Shown: positions 28,723-38,914, numbered from the stretch's first letter. The stretch: DNA of 64,000 nt from Kovacikia minuta CCNUW1 (GCF_020091585.1 NZ_CP083582.1:4846536-4910535); one strand, 5' to 3'. The notes: generated by a model not told the origin, from the letters alone. Translations and numbers: made by a program.

Positions 28723-29202
28723 ATGGCAATCCCCCCTCCTCCCAGAATTTCTCCCAAAGAAATGAACTTGTTGCGTGCGGTCTGTTCGATGGCGTGGTCA
28801 GATGGTGAGCTATCTGCTGAAGAACTGGAGTTAATGCTGACTGAGTTCTCTAATCTGTTTGCTGAGGATGAGGCAGAGAAGCAGCATCTCCGCGATGAGT
28901 TGCGGGAATATGCTAGCCAAAATATTCCCCTGGAAGAACTGGTGCCGAAGATCGAAAGTGAGGAAGATCGGGAACTGGTATTGAAACTGGGCTATATGGT
29001 GATTCGTGCCAGTCGTCGCCATTCCGATGAGCCTTTGATTAATCCGGATGAGAAGGCAGCCTATCGACGGTTAATGGAACTGTTAGCGATACCGGAAGAA
29101 ACCGCAACAAAAATTGAGCAATTGGTGGATGAGGAATTTCACCAGGAAGATGACGTGATGCATGCGATCGCGATCGGCCTCGGCAAATTCCTGGGTCGTT
29201 AG
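28723..29202 (+). CDS. TerB family tellurite-resistance-like protein
   Basis: A 159-residue acidic, all-helical protein. The core (about 15-60) reads NLLRAVCSMAWSDGELSAEELELM, with the DG(E)LS(x)EE acidic metal-site pattern of TerB, and a second related helix pair follows. TerB-like proteins bind divalent metal and sit in stress or membrane-linked complexes; tellurite resistance itself is shown only in some bacteria. The ATG has an AAAGGAGAAACTGT ribosome site. No other ter genes are nearby, so its role here is unknown. Confidence 0.82.
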   Translation: MAIPPPPRISPKEMNLLRAVCSMAWSDGELSAEELELMLTEFSNLFAEDEAEKQHLRDELREYASQNIPLEELVPKIESEEDRELVLKLGYMVIRASRRHSDEPLINPDEKAAYRRLMELLAIPEETATKIEQLVDEEFHQEDDVMHAIAIGLGKFLGR

Positions 29203-29787
29203 AAACTCCCCTTAAGACGACTTGCATCAATGACCACCAGCAATGGATCGAAGAAGACTTCTGCGTTTGCTGAACGTAACACGATTATGGTTAAGCGGAT
29301 TGCTCCTGGCTTTTTCGTCATTCCAGACAAAAGTGATGCCATTGAGAACGAAATACACATCCATGCTTGTAGTGTAGGCAGGACGTATTTACGCTGTCAA
29401 TACACTTTAATCCTGTAACTGAATTTGTGCGATCGCCCTTGGCGCTCAACAGATGCGATTTAAGTACCGTGCTTTGCTTCTTTCCCATACTAAGCAAAAA
29501 CTAGTTTTGTCCGAACTCAGATTTCCGAGGGAAGTTGGGTGCTTTCTCAGACAGCGAAACGTTCCATTGGGAGTGGGGCGATCGCTGGAGTTTAGAATCT
29601 CTTTGGATTTACCTGGAGTCCAGGCAATGTTCCTCTCAAAACCCCTCCCTGAAGTTCCTGTATCAAAACGTAACAATTTCTATTTTTGATTAAGAAAGAT
29701 TGCAGACCGCTGATCCCATTGCTAGGGTGTTGCAGTACCCGGGTACGACGACCACCAACAATGAGTACTTTGCTCAAAGGAGGATCT
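29203..29787. other. Intergenic region before the far-red cluster
   Basis: No convincing gene in about 585 bases. Short open frames occur on both strands (for example 29,230-29,418) but show no family features, ribosome site or coding bias. A promoter for the small membrane protein at 29,788 must lie in the 3' part. Confidence 0.4.
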
Positions 29788-29898
29788 ATGTTTACAGTGT
29801 TAGCCATCGTCTTTTTCGGCGGCTGGTTACTGGCAGCTGCCATTGGAACCTGGGCATACTTTGCGGGTGAAGGCGACCCCAATTTTTCCCAGGAATGA
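29788..29898 (+). CDS. 36-residue single-helix membrane protein, unknown
   Basis: A tiny protein MFTVLAIVFFGGWLLAAAIG plus a short polar tail ending GEGDPNFSQE. Residues 2-26 form one hydrophobic helix with a Trp-rich face. A very strong ribosome site (AAAGGAGGATCT) precedes the ATG, which argues for real translation. Size and shape fit the low-molecular-mass subunits of photosystems or oxidases, but the sequence does not match the Psa, Psb, Pet or Ndh small subunits that I know. It sits next to the far-red photosystem I genes in convergent orientation, so co-function is only a guess. The next 30 bases hold a strong hairpin further on at 30,029. Confidence 0.6.
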   Translation: MFTVLAIVFFGGWLLAAAIGTWAYFAGEGDPNFSQE

Positions 29899-30028
29899 GT
29901 TTGGCTAAAGGTGGCATGAAGTTTACTGATCGAGCTACTTGTGAAGGGCATTTTTGCCGTGCAGAAATTGCCCTTTCAAAGCCTAAACGGTGCTTTATGC
30001 AAAAGGTCTATTGGTCGTAATGAGTGAC

Positions 30029-30061
30029 AAGGGCTTCCCGGCGATCGACCGGGAAGCCCTT
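30029..30061. terminator. Perfect 13-bp hairpin between convergent genes
   Basis: AAGGGCTTCCCGG pairs fully with its complement across the 7-base loop CGATCGA. It lies between the plus-strand 36-residue gene and the minus-strand psaJ2 end, as expected for a two-way terminator, although neither side has a long T run. Nothing else is visible in 29,899-30,233. Confidence 0.6.
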
Positions 30062-30233
30062 CTTGGAAAAAATAGAAGCTTGAAAGCATTGGGTACTCAA
30101 GAACCTTCGACACTGGGTAATGCCTGAAGGGAAGAATGGTGAGCAGGTGAGAGAATACGAAACGCCCACGCCCGCACCCTCCCACCCTTGCTCCCTGAAT
30201 CCCTACCCTTGCCTCAATGAAACTGCCCCTAAC

Positions 30234-30374
30234 CTAAGGCACATTGTGAAAGTAGGTTCCATATTGCAAGCCAGGGAAGAACCGATTGAGTTCAATCAAG
30301 GCACCCGCAAAAATGACCATTGCTAACGTTGCCATGACTGGGGCACTGGTCAGATATTTGAGAAAGTGATTCAC
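30234..30374 (-). CDS. psaJ2: Photosystem I subunit IX PsaJ, far-red copy
   Basis: A 46-residue protein read from a GTG start: VNHFLKYLTSAPVMATLAMV and then IFAGALIELNRFFPGL with a short tail. The NHFLKYL-(S/T)xAPV start and the single membrane helix ending IE(L/F)NRFFP are diagnostic of PsaJ. PsaJ lies at the edge of photosystem I beside PsaF and binds chlorophyll and carotenoid. A TAGGAG ribosome site lies about 9 bases before the GTG. The tail LQYGTYFHNVP is a few residues longer than in most PsaJ proteins. It follows psaF2 after about 30 bases and ends the far-red PSI set; the far-red label rests on context. Confidence 0.92.
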   Translation of the reverse strand: MNHFLKYLTSAPVMATLAMVIFAGALIELNRFFPGLQYGTYFHNVP

Positions 30375-30404
30375 AAGAAAACTCCTAATATCTTCTAGGG
30401 GGAA

Positions 30405-30896
30405 CTATCGAGGCGAAACCGGAATTTCGCCATCCTTTGCCGTGAGTTGTCCTGTTGTCAATTCTTGAATTGCCAACAGGGGCCAAAGCAAACCCTTTGT
30501 GAAGGATGCGATCGCCATCGGGATATCGATAAAAATTTCGTGCTCTTCTGGATTTTTGGTCTTGTTAGCCGATTGTAAATACGCCCGCCCTGACCAACCA
30601 ATGAACCCAGCCACATAGAAAAAGATGCCGTAGGGAATCAGGACATCGATCGGCTGCTTTGCCCCTAAATCCAGATGGGGTAAACCATCTTCCCCACACA
30701 TGAGTTCCGAACCATAAACTTCAAACGGTTTGTTGAAGTAGTAGTTATCCGGAGCATTACTCTTCCGCTGTTGAAAGGCAGCTGATTGGCTGCACGGAAC
30801 GAGCAACTCATTATCAGCCAGGGCGGGAGTTACCGTACCGACCCAAATCATCAAGATGACAACTGGTACTAACAGCCGTACCAATAATTTATGCAT
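30405..30896 (-). CDS. psaF2: Photosystem I subunit III PsaF, far-red copy
   Basis: A 163-residue protein with a signal peptide (residues 1-27, ending PALAD), the luminal domain with the conserved Cys pair (LVPCSQSAAFQQR and MCGEDGLPHL), the motif GFIGWSGRAYL and a membrane helix near 125-145. This is the full PsaF pattern. PsaF helps dock plastocyanin or cytochrome c6 and stabilises the PSI edge with PsaJ. Start ATG follows GGAGACAATTTC. The gene lies between psaI2 and psaJ2, the order of far-red PSI clusters. Confidence 0.94.
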   Translation of the reverse strand: MHKLLVRLLVPVVILMIWVGTVTPALADNELLVPCSQSAAFQQRKSNAPDNYYFNKPFEVYGSELMCGEDGLPHLDLGAKQPIDVLIPYGIFFYVAGFIGWSGRAYLQSANKTKNPEEHEIFIDIPMAIASFTKGLLWPLLAIQELTTGQLTAKDGEIPVSPR

Positions 30897-31035
30897 GAAA
30901 TTGTCTCCTGTGAGTCTTATTTTTCAAAGTCATTTATTCAGAAAAAACCTGAGCAAAATCAACGAAAATCAGGCCATTTCTTGAAGCAACCGATGACCGT
31001 TTGCGTTAATTCTGGCAAGACGATGCTGAGATCTA

Positions 31036-31185
31036 TCAGGTTTCTTCTTCAACTGATTCTCTTTCAATCCAAAGAAAAATAAGCGCGATAATGGGGAAAG
31101 GAAGGATGTAGAAAACCAGTGGAATCATGATCCAGGGCAGCCATGAAGCGGCATAAGCACCGGTGAGTTGAGTTAAATCTGCCAT
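31036..31185 (-). CDS. psaI2: Photosystem I subunit VIII PsaI, far-red copy
   Basis: A 49-residue protein starting MADLTQLTGAYAASWLPWIM with one membrane helix (about 15-40) and the end FLWIERESVEEET. PsaI proteins share the ASWLPWI-like lead and the (Y/W)IERE(D/S)V end next to the helix. PsaI supports binding of PsaL and so trimer or tetramer formation. A TTGGAGAAATC ribosome site precedes the ATG. It lies between psaL2 and psaF2. It is too short for most gene finders and is easily missed. Confidence 0.9.
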   Translation of the reverse strand: MADLTQLTGAYAASWLPWIMIPLVFYILPFPIIALIFLWIERESVEEET

Positions 31186-31303
31186 AATGATTTCTCCAAG
31201 AAAGAGGGTAGGTATCAGGTGCTAGGTATCAGGGGTCAGGTAAGCATAAAAATTGAGAGATCTTTTTATCCTTTCTCCTTTCTCCCTTCTCCTTTTCACC
31301 TCA

Positions 31304-31876
31304 TTATCCAAATATCCAAGGCATCAAACTTTGGCTGACGTTGACTGCACCGCGCAAAATTGCATCCAGGTCAGTAAAGTTTTCCAGAAGCAGGTAGGCG
31401 AAGACCGCGCCACCCATCGAACCCAAGAAAATACCCCCACACAACTGAAACCAATCCTCTTTTTGTCTAAGTGGCCTTAAATCATCCTGGGAATTGGAGT
31501 TGTAGGTTCCTTTGGGGTTGCCCTGGAAAGTTGCAAGGGCAAAAATTGAGATGCCTAAGCAGGCAGATACCGTAATATAAATCGCCGTAATTAAGCCACT
31601 CAAATTTGCTCCGTGGGCAGTTTCTCTCAGGGGACCAACGACAACTTGAGGGCCGACTAAAAAGAAGCCATGCGCCATGCCAATTTCTAGTCCGCGCATA
31701 AAAGGAGTTAGCCCTGGACGGTAGGCTGGGAGATTCCGAATATAGGCTCTGACAATGGGTGAGTCGTTAAAAGGGGTCGATAAATTACCCAGGAAGGGGT
31801 TGCCCTTATAGGGTTGAACCCAGTCATCTTCTAGGCGGTAAGCAGCGGTTAAATCTGCTTCTTTAGTTGAAGTCAT
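31304..31876 (-). CDS. psaL2: Photosystem I subunit XI PsaL, far-red copy
   Basis: A 190-residue PsaL: N-terminal loop with VQPYKGNPFLGNLSTPF and PAYRPGLTPFMRGLEIGMAHGFFLVGP, then three membrane helices, the central one with the HG motif near 70. PsaL forms the contacts between PSI monomers and binds PsaI. Its C-terminus runs through LLLENFTDLDAILRG to the end. It is the first gene after psaB2, separated by a 627-bp gap with hairpins, so it may have its own promoter. Placement with chlF and rfpA marks it as the far-red paralogue. Confidence 0.94.
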   Translation of the reverse strand: MTSTKEADLTAAYRLEDDWVQPYKGNPFLGNLSTPFNDSPIVRAYIRNLPAYRPGLTPFMRGLEIGMAHGFFLVGPQVVVGPLRETAHGANLSGLITAIYITVSACLGISIFALATFQGNPKGTYNSNSQDDLRPLRQKEDWFQLCGGIFLGSMGGAVFAYLLLENFTDLDAILRGAVNVSQSLMPWIFG

Positions 31877-32503
31877 TGTTTCTTACCTTCTGAACTGGAA
31901 AGTTAAGTTTGGGATGGGAAGTATATAGACAAATTCAATTCTATATTCTTATAAAAATAGGGATTATTAGCAACAGAAATTGTGGAAAAATTTACTATTT
32001 ATTTATTAGAAAAACTCACACCAAACTATCAACCAATATTGGAATTGGATGACCTTTTTAAGGATTATTTTTTTAGCGCAAGATAGAAGGTTGGGAATTA
32101 AGAATTGAGAATTATGGGTTTTGAATGGGATAAGGGACTCGCTGAGAAATAACATCTCGCTTTCATCCACTCATCCACCGATCCATCCCCTTCAACCTGG
32201 GATTTGATGGGTACGCTCATCCTTCATGGGTCATCAGGTATTCGTCCTTGATCATTGGTGATTAATAACCGACGCCTAACCCCTGCCACCTGCAATCTGG
32301 ACGATCGCCCACAGCTCAATCTTTAGAATCTTTAGAATGATCTCCCCTTCCTCTGCTAAACTCTAAAGTTAGCCAGGTATGAGAAAAGTCCTGATCGTGA
32401 TAGCCAGCACTGACCAGGACTTCATGAGACGAGGAGAGTCTCACACTTTTTGGAAAAGGGGCGTATCCTAAGTACGCCCCTTTTCCATTTCTGAGGGGTC
32501 TAG
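31877..32503. other. psaB2-psaL2 spacer with stem-loops
   Basis: No gene in 627 bases. The part next to psaL2 (31,920-32,080) is AT-rich and likely holds a promoter. Near psaB2 there are three stem-loops in a row: AAGTCCTG/CAGGACTT at about 32,383-32,422, TGAGAC/GTCTCA at about 32,424-32,442, and the long one at 32,452-32,486. Short TCCACTCATCCACCGATCC repeats lie near 32,165. Confidence 0.5.
32452..32486. terminator. 14-bp stem-loop after psaB2
   Basis: GGAAAAGGGGCGTA pairs perfectly with its complement around the loop TCCTAAG, 17 bases after the psaB2 stop. On the minus strand no T run follows, so it may stabilise the psaAB 3' end or end transcription from either side. Confidence 0.65.
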
Positions 32504-34738
32504 CTAGCCAAACTTAGCAACGGTTGACCCAATCAGGAAGGCTGCGTAGGTGACAATGTAACCGACCGCGAAGTGGGTTAACCCGACTAACCGACCCTGT
32601 ACGATCGACAGTGCCACGGGCTTATCCTTGGGATACCCGAAGGATAGGGGAGTGTTTTCGTGTGCCCACATCAGGGTTTCGATTAGCTCCTGCCAGTAAC
32701 CACGCCAGACAATCAGGAACATAAAGCTGATTGCCCAAACCAGGTGTCCAAACAGGAACATCCACGCCCAAACTGCCAAATTGCTCGTACCGTAAGGGTT
32801 ATAGCCATTGACTAGCGGACCGGAATACAACCACAGGTAATCCCTAAACCAGCCCATCAAATAGGTAGAACTTTCATTGAACTGGGCAATGTTCCCACCC
32901 CAAATGGACAGGTGCTTCCAATGCCAGTAGAAGGTAACCCAACCCAGGGTATTCAGCATCCAGAACATGGCGAGGTAGAAGCCATCCCAGGCTGAAATAT
33001 CGCAGGTGCCGCCACGACCAGGACCGTCGCAGGGGAAGGAGTAACCAAAGTCCTTCTTGTCTGGCATCAGCTTCGAGCCACGAGCGTCCAGAGCGCTCTT
33101 GACCAGGATCAGGGTGGTGACATGCAGCCCCAGGGCGATCGCATGATGCACATAGAAATCACCGGGACCAATGGTGAGGTACAACGAGTTGGTACCATCG
33201 TTGATTGCCTGCAACCAGTTGGGCAACCAGACATTACCATAGTTGGGCCATGCCGTTGAGGCAACACTGTCAGGATTGGACAGTAGCACACTCAGACCAT
33301 ACAGTGTCTTGCCGTGGATGGCTTGCAGCCATTGGGCAAAGACTGGCTCAATCAAGATTTGCTTTTCAGCCGCGTTGAAAGCAACCTCACAATCATTGTG
33401 GACATACAGCCCTAAGGTATGGAACCCAAGGAACATGGAAACCCAACTCAAGTGAGAAATAATTGCTTCCTTGTGATCTAACACCCGCGCCAAAACGTTA
33501 TTCCGGTTGAGGTCTGGGTCATAGTCCCGTACCAGGAAGATGGCACCGTGGGCAAATGCGCCGACCATCAGGAAACCAGCAATATACTCATGGTGCGTAA
33601 ACAACGCCGACATCGTTGTGTAGTCTTTGGAGATGAAGGCGTAGGCTGGCATTGAGTACATGTGATGGGCAACCACCGAGGTGATCACACCCAGGCAAGC
33701 CAGGTGCCAACCAAGCTGGAAGTGGAGGGAATTGTTATAGGTATCGTAAATTCCCTGGTGCCCCCGCCCTGTGTTGGGAGCGATGAAGAAGCCCTTGGGA
33801 CCGGGACCTTGCAACGCTTCCAACATCTCCTTGATGTTGTGACCAATGCCCCAGTTGGTGCGGTACATGTGCCCGGCAACAATGAACAGAACTGCGATCG
33901 CCAGATGGTGATGCGCCTGGTCGGTCAACCAGAGGGAGCCAGACTGGGTATGGAAACCACCCAGGAACGTCAGAATTGCGGTTCCAGCTCCTTCCGCACT
34001 ACTGAAGACGTGCTGTGCTGTATCAGGATTTTCGGCATAAACGCCCCAGTTGCCAGTAAAGAAGGGGGCTAACCCTGCTGGATGGGGAGGAGAGGAAAGG
34101 AAGTTATCCCAACCCACATGCTGCCCACGGGATTCAGGAATTGCCACATGGATCAGGTGCCCTGCCCAGGCGAGAGAGCTGACCCCAAACAAGCCTGCCA
34201 GGTGGTGGTTCAGCCGAGATTCGGCATTCTTGAACCATGCCAGACTGGGGCGGAATTTGGGTTGCAAATGGAGCCAACCTGCGAATAAGAAAACCGATGC
34301 CAGGAAAATCAAAAAGATCGATCCAGCGAACAGTTCAGCATTCGTCCGCATCCCGATCGTGTACCACCAGTGGTACACGCCGGAATAGCAAATGTCTACC
34401 GGGTTGAGTGCGCCTGCCTGCGTGTATGCCTCGATCGCTGGAGGACCGAACTGAGCATCCCAAATTGCATGGGCAATGGGGCGGGTACGCAGGGGATCTT
34501 GAACAAACTGCTCGAAGTTACCTTGCCAGGCTACATGAAACAGCGTGCCTGATGCCCACAGGAAGATAATTGCCAGATGACCAAAGTGCGAAGCAAAAAT
34601 CTTTTGATAGAGATTCTCCTCCGTCATGCCATCGTGGCTTTCAAAGTCGTGGGCAGTGGCGATCGCATAGAAGATCCGACGGGTTGTCGGGTCTTGCTGC
34701 AAATCCTGGCTAAACTTAGGAAATTTTGTCGTCGCCAT
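32504..34738 (-). CDS. psaB2: Photosystem I core protein PsaB, far-red copy
   Basis: A 744-residue PsaB with eleven membrane helices. It carries the F-X iron-sulfur cysteines in [12 protein letters not shown] (about 560-571), and ends with the [12 protein letters not shown] region near the quinone A1 site. The start [22 protein letters not shown] is the normal PsaB one. With PsaA2 it forms the PSI heterodimer that holds P700. In far-red light the paralogue pair binds several chlorophyll f molecules. It lies 185 bp after psaA2 on the same strand; the spacer holds GGGTTAG repeats. That this is the far-red and not the standard copy is inferred from linkage to chlF and rfpA and from its divergence in the loops. 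Confidence 0.95.
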   Translation of the reverse strand: MATTKFPKFSQDLQQDPTTRRIFYAIATAHDFESHDGMTEENLYQKIFASHFGHLAIIFLWASGTLFHVAWQGNFEQFVQDPLRTRPIAHAIWDAQFGPPAIEAYTQAGALNPVDICYSGVYHWWYTIGMRTNAELFAGSIFLIFLASVFLFAGWLHLQPKFRPSLAWFKNAESRLNHHLAGLFGVSSLAWAGHLIHVAIPESRGQHVGWDNFLSSPPHPAGLAPFFTGNWGVYAENPDTAQHVFSSAEGAGTAILTFLGGFHTQSGSLWLTDQAHHHLAIAVLFIVAGHMYRTNWGIGHNIKEMLEALQGPGPKGFFIAPNTGRGHQGIYDTYNNSLHFQLGWHLACLGVITSVVAHHMYSMPAYAFISKDYTTMSALFTHHEYIAGFLMVGAFAHGAIFLVRDYDPDLNRNNVLARVLDHKEAIISHLSWVSMFLGFHTLGLYVHNDCEVAFNAAEKQILIEPVFAQWLQAIHGKTLYGLSVLLSNPDSVASTAWPNYGNVWLPNWLQAINDGTNSLYLTIGPGDFYVHHAIALGLHVTTLILVKSALDARGSKLMPDKKDFGYSFPCDGPGRGGTCDISAWDGFYLAMFWMLNTLGWVTFYWHWKHLSIWGGNIAQFNESSTYLMGWFRDYLWLYSGPLVNGYNPYGTSNLAVWAWMFLFGHLVWAISFMFLIVWRGYWQELIETLMWAHENTPLSFGYPKDKPVALSIVQGRLVGLTHFAVGYIVTYAAFLIGSTVAKFG

Positions 34739-34775
34739 AGTTAACAGTGAATTACTGAATGTTTGTCAACTTTTT

Positions 34776-34826
34776 GTTAGGGGTTAGGGGTTAGGGGTTA
34801 GGAGCTAGGGGTTAGAGGTTAGAAAG
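34776..34826. repeat. GGGTTAG heptamer array between psaA2 and psaB2
   Basis: About five GGGTTAG/GAGCTAG-type units, with complementary CTAGCTCCTAG-type bases near 34,885. It belongs to the window-wide family of 7-mer repeats but sits inside a photosystem operon. Confidence 0.75.
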
Positions 34827-34923
34827 CAGCCAGAAAGCAACGGACTCTAGTTTTATCGAGTTGTCAGTTCCCAATTCCTCTCCAGCTTCTAGCTCCTAGT
34901 TCCCAGTCCCTAATTCCCAAGCC

Positions 34924-37272
34924 CTAACCGATTGCTGCCATTCGGGCAAGGAAGAACGCCCAGGTAGTGACGATTCCTCCCAGCAGATATTGCGATACAC
35001 CCACTGCCCGACCGTGAATGATGCTCAATGCACGGGGTTGAATGGTAGGAGTGATCTTGAGCTTGTTATGTGCCCAGACAACCGACTCAATCAGTTCTTG
35101 CCAGTAGCCGCGACCACTGAACAGGAACATTAAGCTGAAGCCGAAGACAAAGTGCCCAGCCAGGAACAGGATGCCGTAGGCAGACAACGCTGAACCGTAG
35201 GATGTAATCACCTGGGTAGACTGTGCCCAAAGGAAATCTCGCAACCAACCGTTATTTGTAATGGACGAGGTGGCAAAGTTACCCGCCGTAATGTGAGTAA
35301 TTGAGCCATCCGGGTTCACTGTGCCCCAGACATCCGACTGCATTTTCCAGAAGAAGTGGAAAATCACGATCGAGAGGGAGTTGTACATCCAGAACAAGCC
35401 AATGAAGGCATGATCCCACGCAGAAACCTGACAGGTGCCGCCCCGACCTGGACCATCGCAGGGGAAGCGAAAACCGAGATTTGCCTTGTCAGGAATCAGG
35501 CGAGAGCTACGGGCAAACAGCACACCCTTGAGCAGAATCAACGCGGTAACGTGAATGGTGAAGGCATGGATGTGGTGGATCAGAAAATCAGCGGTACCCA
35601 GACTAATGGGCATCATTGCCACCTTGCCACCCACCGCAACTACACCACCGCCCCAGGCATAGCTGACCGGTCCGATGATATTGGGAGCCGTATGCCCTAA
35701 GCCACCCAATTCGATGTTGCGCAGTCCACCGAAGACATTACCCAACGGTTGAGCGGTTTGCGCTGCCCCTACCGCTGCCGTATGGATATGTTGTATCCAC
35801 TGGGCAAACACGGGTTGAAGTTGAATTCCCGTATCCGAGAACATATCTTGCGGTCGCCCAAAAGCACGCATCGTATCGTTGTGGCAGTACATGGCAAAAC
35901 TGTGGAAGCCAAGGAACTGACACACCCAGGCAAGGTGAGACACGATCGCATCCCGGTGACGAATCACCCGATCCAGCACGTTGTTGACGTGGGTTGCGGG
36001 ATTGTAATCCCGGATCATAAAAATTGCAGCGTGTGCCGCGCCACCCACGATCAGAAAGCCTGCGATCCAAACGTGATGCGTGAATAGAGATACAACCGTC
36101 GCGTAATCTGTGGCCAGGTACGGATAGGGCGGCATGGCATACATGTGATGCGCTGCCAGCAGACTGGCGGTTCCCATCTGTACCAGGTGAATTGCCAGAT
36201 TCGCATGCCAGGACGTTTCAAATACTTCATTCAGCCCTTCATGCCCGACGGGGCCAATGAAGTTCAGGAATGGCAGCATCTTGGGTGATTTAGCATCATC
36301 CAGCAACTCTTTAAAGCTGTGACCAATGCCCCCCCAGGTGCGGTAGAAGTGGCCAGCGATGATGAACAGAACCGCGATCGCCAGATGATGATGCGCCGTA
36401 TCTGTTAGCCACAAACCGCCCGTGGTGGGGTTCAAACCACCCTTAAAGGTCAAGAAATCCGCATATTCAGCCCAGTTGAGGGTAAAGAACGGAGTCAGCC
36501 CCTTAGCAAAACTGGGATAGATATCCGACATCAAGTTTGCATTCAGAATGAACTCGTGTGGTAACGGAATGTCCTTGATGGGCACTCCCCTATCCAACAA
36601 TTCATTCGTCGGCAATGCAACGTGAATTTGGTGACCTGCCCAACCCAGTGCACCACAACCCAGTAAACCTGCCAGGTGGTGGTTCATCATGGATTCTAAA
36701 TCCTGGAACCACTCCAGCTTAGGCGCTCTAACGTGGTAATGGAACCAGCCAGCAAACAGCATTAACGCTGCCATCACCAGTCCACCGATCGCGGTGCAAT
36801 ACAGTTGGAATTCATTGGTGAACCCAGCTGCCCGCCACATTTGGAACAAACCAGACGTAATCTGAATGCCGTGGAAACCACCACCCACATCTGCATTCAG
36901 AATGTCCTGTCCAACCAGGGGCCAAACAACTTGAGCACTGGGTTTGATATGAGTTGGATCTGCCATCCAGGCAGAAAAATTGGAGAACTTAGCACCATGA
37001 AAATACATGCCACTAAGCCAGATAAATACAACAGCAAGATGCCCGAAGTGCGCTGAAAAAATCTTACGAGAAATATCTTGCAGATCACTCGTATGGGAAT
37101 CGAAATCGTGAGCATTGGCATGGAGATTCCAAATCCAGGTGGTGGTTTTGGGTCCCCGCGCTAATGTGCGATCGAAGTGTCCCGGTTGTGCCCATTTCTC
37201 AAATGAAGTAGGCACCGGGTTGTTATCAACGAAAGCTCTGACCTGCCTCTGCTCCGGAGGGCGAGCTACCAT
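34924..37272 (-). CDS. psaA2: Photosystem I core protein PsaA, far-red copy
   Basis: A 782-residue PsaA with the standard start region ([31 protein letters not shown]), eleven membrane helices, the F-X ligand loop [13 protein letters not shown] (about 604-616), and the end [21 protein letters not shown]. It is longer than the usual 750-755 residues because of extra residues in the luminal loop near 505-545 (a stretch around [20 protein letters not shown]). With PsaB2 it binds P700 and the electron carriers. It starts about 208 bp after chlF on the same strand. A good ribosome site (AAAGGAGAG) precedes the ATG. Divergence from standard PsaA and linkage to chlF support the far-red paralogue. 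Confidence 0.95.
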   Translation of the reverse strand: MVARPPEQRQVRAFVDNNPVPTSFEKWAQPGHFDRTLARGPKTTTWIWNLHANAHDFDSHTSDLQDISRKIFSAHFGHLAVVFIWLSGMYFHGAKFSNFSAWMADPTHIKPSAQVVWPLVGQDILNADVGGGFHGIQITSGLFQMWRAAGFTNEFQLYCTAIGGLVMAALMLFAGWFHYHVRAPKLEWFQDLESMMNHHLAGLLGCGALGWAGHQIHVALPTNELLDRGVPIKDIPLPHEFILNANLMSDIYPSFAKGLTPFFTLNWAEYADFLTFKGGLNPTTGGLWLTDTAHHHLAIAVLFIIAGHFYRTWGGIGHSFKELLDDAKSPKMLPFLNFIGPVGHEGLNEVFETSWHANLAIHLVQMGTASLLAAHHMYAMPPYPYLATDYATVVSLFTHHVWIAGFLIVGGAAHAAIFMIRDYNPATHVNNVLDRVIRHRDAIVSHLAWVCQFLGFHSFAMYCHNDTMRAFGRPQDMFSDTGIQLQPVFAQWIQHIHTAAVGAAQTAQPLGNVFGGLRNIELGGLGHTAPNIIGPVSYAWGGGVVAVGGKVAMMPISLGTADFLIHHIHAFTIHVTALILLKGVLFARSSRLIPDKANLGFRFPCDGPGRGGTCQVSAWDHAFIGLFWMYNSLSIVIFHFFWKMQSDVWGTVNPDGSITHITAGNFATSSITNNGWLRDFLWAQSTQVITSYGSALSAYGILFLAGHFVFGFSLMFLFSGRGYWQELIESVVWAHNKLKITPTIQPRALSIIHGRAVGVSQYLLGGIVTTWAFFLARMAAIG

Positions 37273-37480
37273 TAGAGACTCTCCTTTTACTAGATGGAAA
37301 GACTTAAAAAGTTATGGGTTTTGAATTTTGAATTGTTGGAAAAAGCCATTTGTCGTTTGCTTGTTGTTTGTCATCTGTCATTTGCTGGTTGTAAGCAACA
37401 AACAACGATGGGCGAACAACTACTAACCCAAGACCAGTGACTAATGATCCATGACTAGTGACGAATGACTAATAACCCAA

Positions 37481-38608
37481 TTATTCAAACTCTTCATCCA
37501 CAACCAGATCGGACGGAAAGGTTTGCACCGCCCGTTCATTCATTGCTGCAATTCCCTGGTTTGCCTGAAGGATGCCATCCATCCAGGTTGGAACCTTGTG
37601 CCCCTGAGAATAGATGGCAGATGGCTCATTAAACGTAAACCGTTCAAAGTTGAATGCAGCAATGTCTACACCTAACGCCGCTGACCAGATCCCCGCTACT
37701 GGTAACGCCGCCAGAATGAAATGAACCGATCGAACACTTGGGAAGCTAAGCCGCTGCCCCAACAGCCGTCGCTGATAGGTTTGGGCAGCCGCAAAACTGT
37801 AGGTAACTTCCCGTTGACCCAGCGTATACCCGGCATTAACCGACTCGTTGGGGCTGGTTTTTCTCAATAAAGTGGAGGTGACCAGCGAGCCATGCACAGA
37901 GGCAAGAAACGCTCCTCCAAACACCCCAATGACACCCAACTGATGGAAGGGACTCATTAGAATGTTGTGATCTGCCTGAAACAGGAACATGAAGGTAAAA
38001 GTACCCGATATTCCCAACGGCATCCCGGCAGAAAAACTTCCCTGAGCAACCGGATAGATCAGCAAAACAGACATCGTTGCAGCAACGGGAGCGGTAAATG
38101 CCAGGGAGATCCAGGGACGCATTCCCAGGCGATAGCTCAGTTCCCATTCCCGGTCTTGATAACAGATGATGCCAATCAGAAAGTGGAGAACAATGAGCTG
38201 GTAAGGACCACCGTTATAAAGCCACTCATTAATCGAAGCAGCTTCCCAGATGGGATAAAAGTGCAGCCCGATACTTGCAGAGGTGGGAACAACCGCAGCC
38301 GTAATAATGTTGTTTCCACTCCACAGGGAGCCGGACAGTAATTCCCCCGTACCCGCTGTATCAACAGGGGGTGCTGCAATAATGGCAATGACAAAGGTAG
38401 TTGCCGCAGTCAGCATTGTGGGAATCATCAGTACACCAAACCAACCCAGATAGATTCGGTTTTCGGTGCTGGTTACCCACCGACAGAAGCCTTCCCAGGA
38501 AAAATCTGAGAGTGCAATCCGACTGCGCGGGATGGAAATAAAATTTGCGGGGATTTGGTCAGGACGATCGCTATCGGTAGCGATCGTCCGACCAAATTGT
38601 GTCATCAT
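37481..38608 (-). CDS. chlF: Chlorophyll f synthase ChlF (divergent D1 protein)
   Basis: A 375-residue D1-family protein with five membrane helices. Compared with standard D1 numbering (offset +24), the P680 ligand His198 (His222), iron ligands His215 and His272 (His239, His296), Tyr161 (Tyr185) and Ser264 (Ser288) remain. The Mn4CaO5 ligands are mostly lost: Asp170 is Ala194, Glu189 is Asp213, His332 is Asn357, His337 is Gln362 and Ala344 is Val369. Residues 151-152 are Gln-Asp in CYQDREW, where D1 has Met-Gly; this QD pair is the known hallmark of ChlF, the super-rogue D1 that makes chlorophyll f from chlorophyll a in a photo-oxidation. An extra N-terminal stretch and acidic C-terminus (DEEFE) also fit. 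It precedes psaA2 in the far-red cluster. Confidence 0.95.
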   Translation of the reverse strand: MMTQFGRTIATDSDRPDQIPANFISIPRSRIALSDFSWEGFCRWVTSTENRIYLGWFGVLMIPTMLTAATTFVIAIIAAPPVDTAGTGELLSGSLWSGNNIITAAVVPTSASIGLHFYPIWEAASINEWLYNGGPYQLIVLHFLIGIICYQDREWELSYRLGMRPWISLAFTAPVAATMSVLLIYPVAQGSFSAGMPLGISGTFTFMFLFQADHNILMSPFHQLGVIGVFGGAFLASVHGSLVTSTLLRKTSPNESVNAGYTLGQREVTYSFAAAQTYQRRLLGQRLSFPSVRSVHFILAALPVAGIWSAALGVDIAAFNFERFTFNEPSAIYSQGHKVPTWMDGILQANQGIAAMNERAVQTFPSDLVVDEEFE

Positions 38609-38645
38609 GAGTCTATAAGCTCCTTTCTTGAACAGTTGGGAGTTT

Positions 38646-38682
38646 GCCCGTCGCAGCGGTTCCTACTCCAGTCGCGACGGGC
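38646..38682. promoter_or_regulatory. GC-rich hairpin in the chlF leader region
   Basis: GCCCGTCGC pairs fully with GCGACGGGC around a 19-base loop, 38 bases before the chlF start. On the minus strand it would lie in the chlF leader. On the plus strand it is followed by TATTTTTA, like a terminator for a transcript running antisense through chlF. Either role is possible. Confidence 0.5.
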
Positions 38683-38914
38683 TATTTTTATTGAGTAAAT
38701 GCTTTACAAGCCACGACGAGTCAAAAAACTTTGCCGGAGACTATAAAGCTGAGTTTTAGGCGATGTAAACAACGTTAAGTAAAAGTCCACTGCTCCTGCT
38801 GAATGTTTTGCAGAATACATTGGAACGAAACATTTTATGGTTCAGAAGAAGTAAAAAATCATCCAGAAAGCTTGTTTCTATCAGCTCTTTCAGCTTCTAA
38901 AGAGAACCTGAAAA

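Noticed and set aside
29230-29418. Small frame after terB
   Set aside because: No ribosome site, no hydrophobic or motif pattern; probably chance.
32504-37272. Treating psaA/psaB as the standard photosystem I copies
   Set aside because: They sit in one set with chlF, rfpA and rfpC and have the far-red cluster gene order; the standard copies should be elsewhere.
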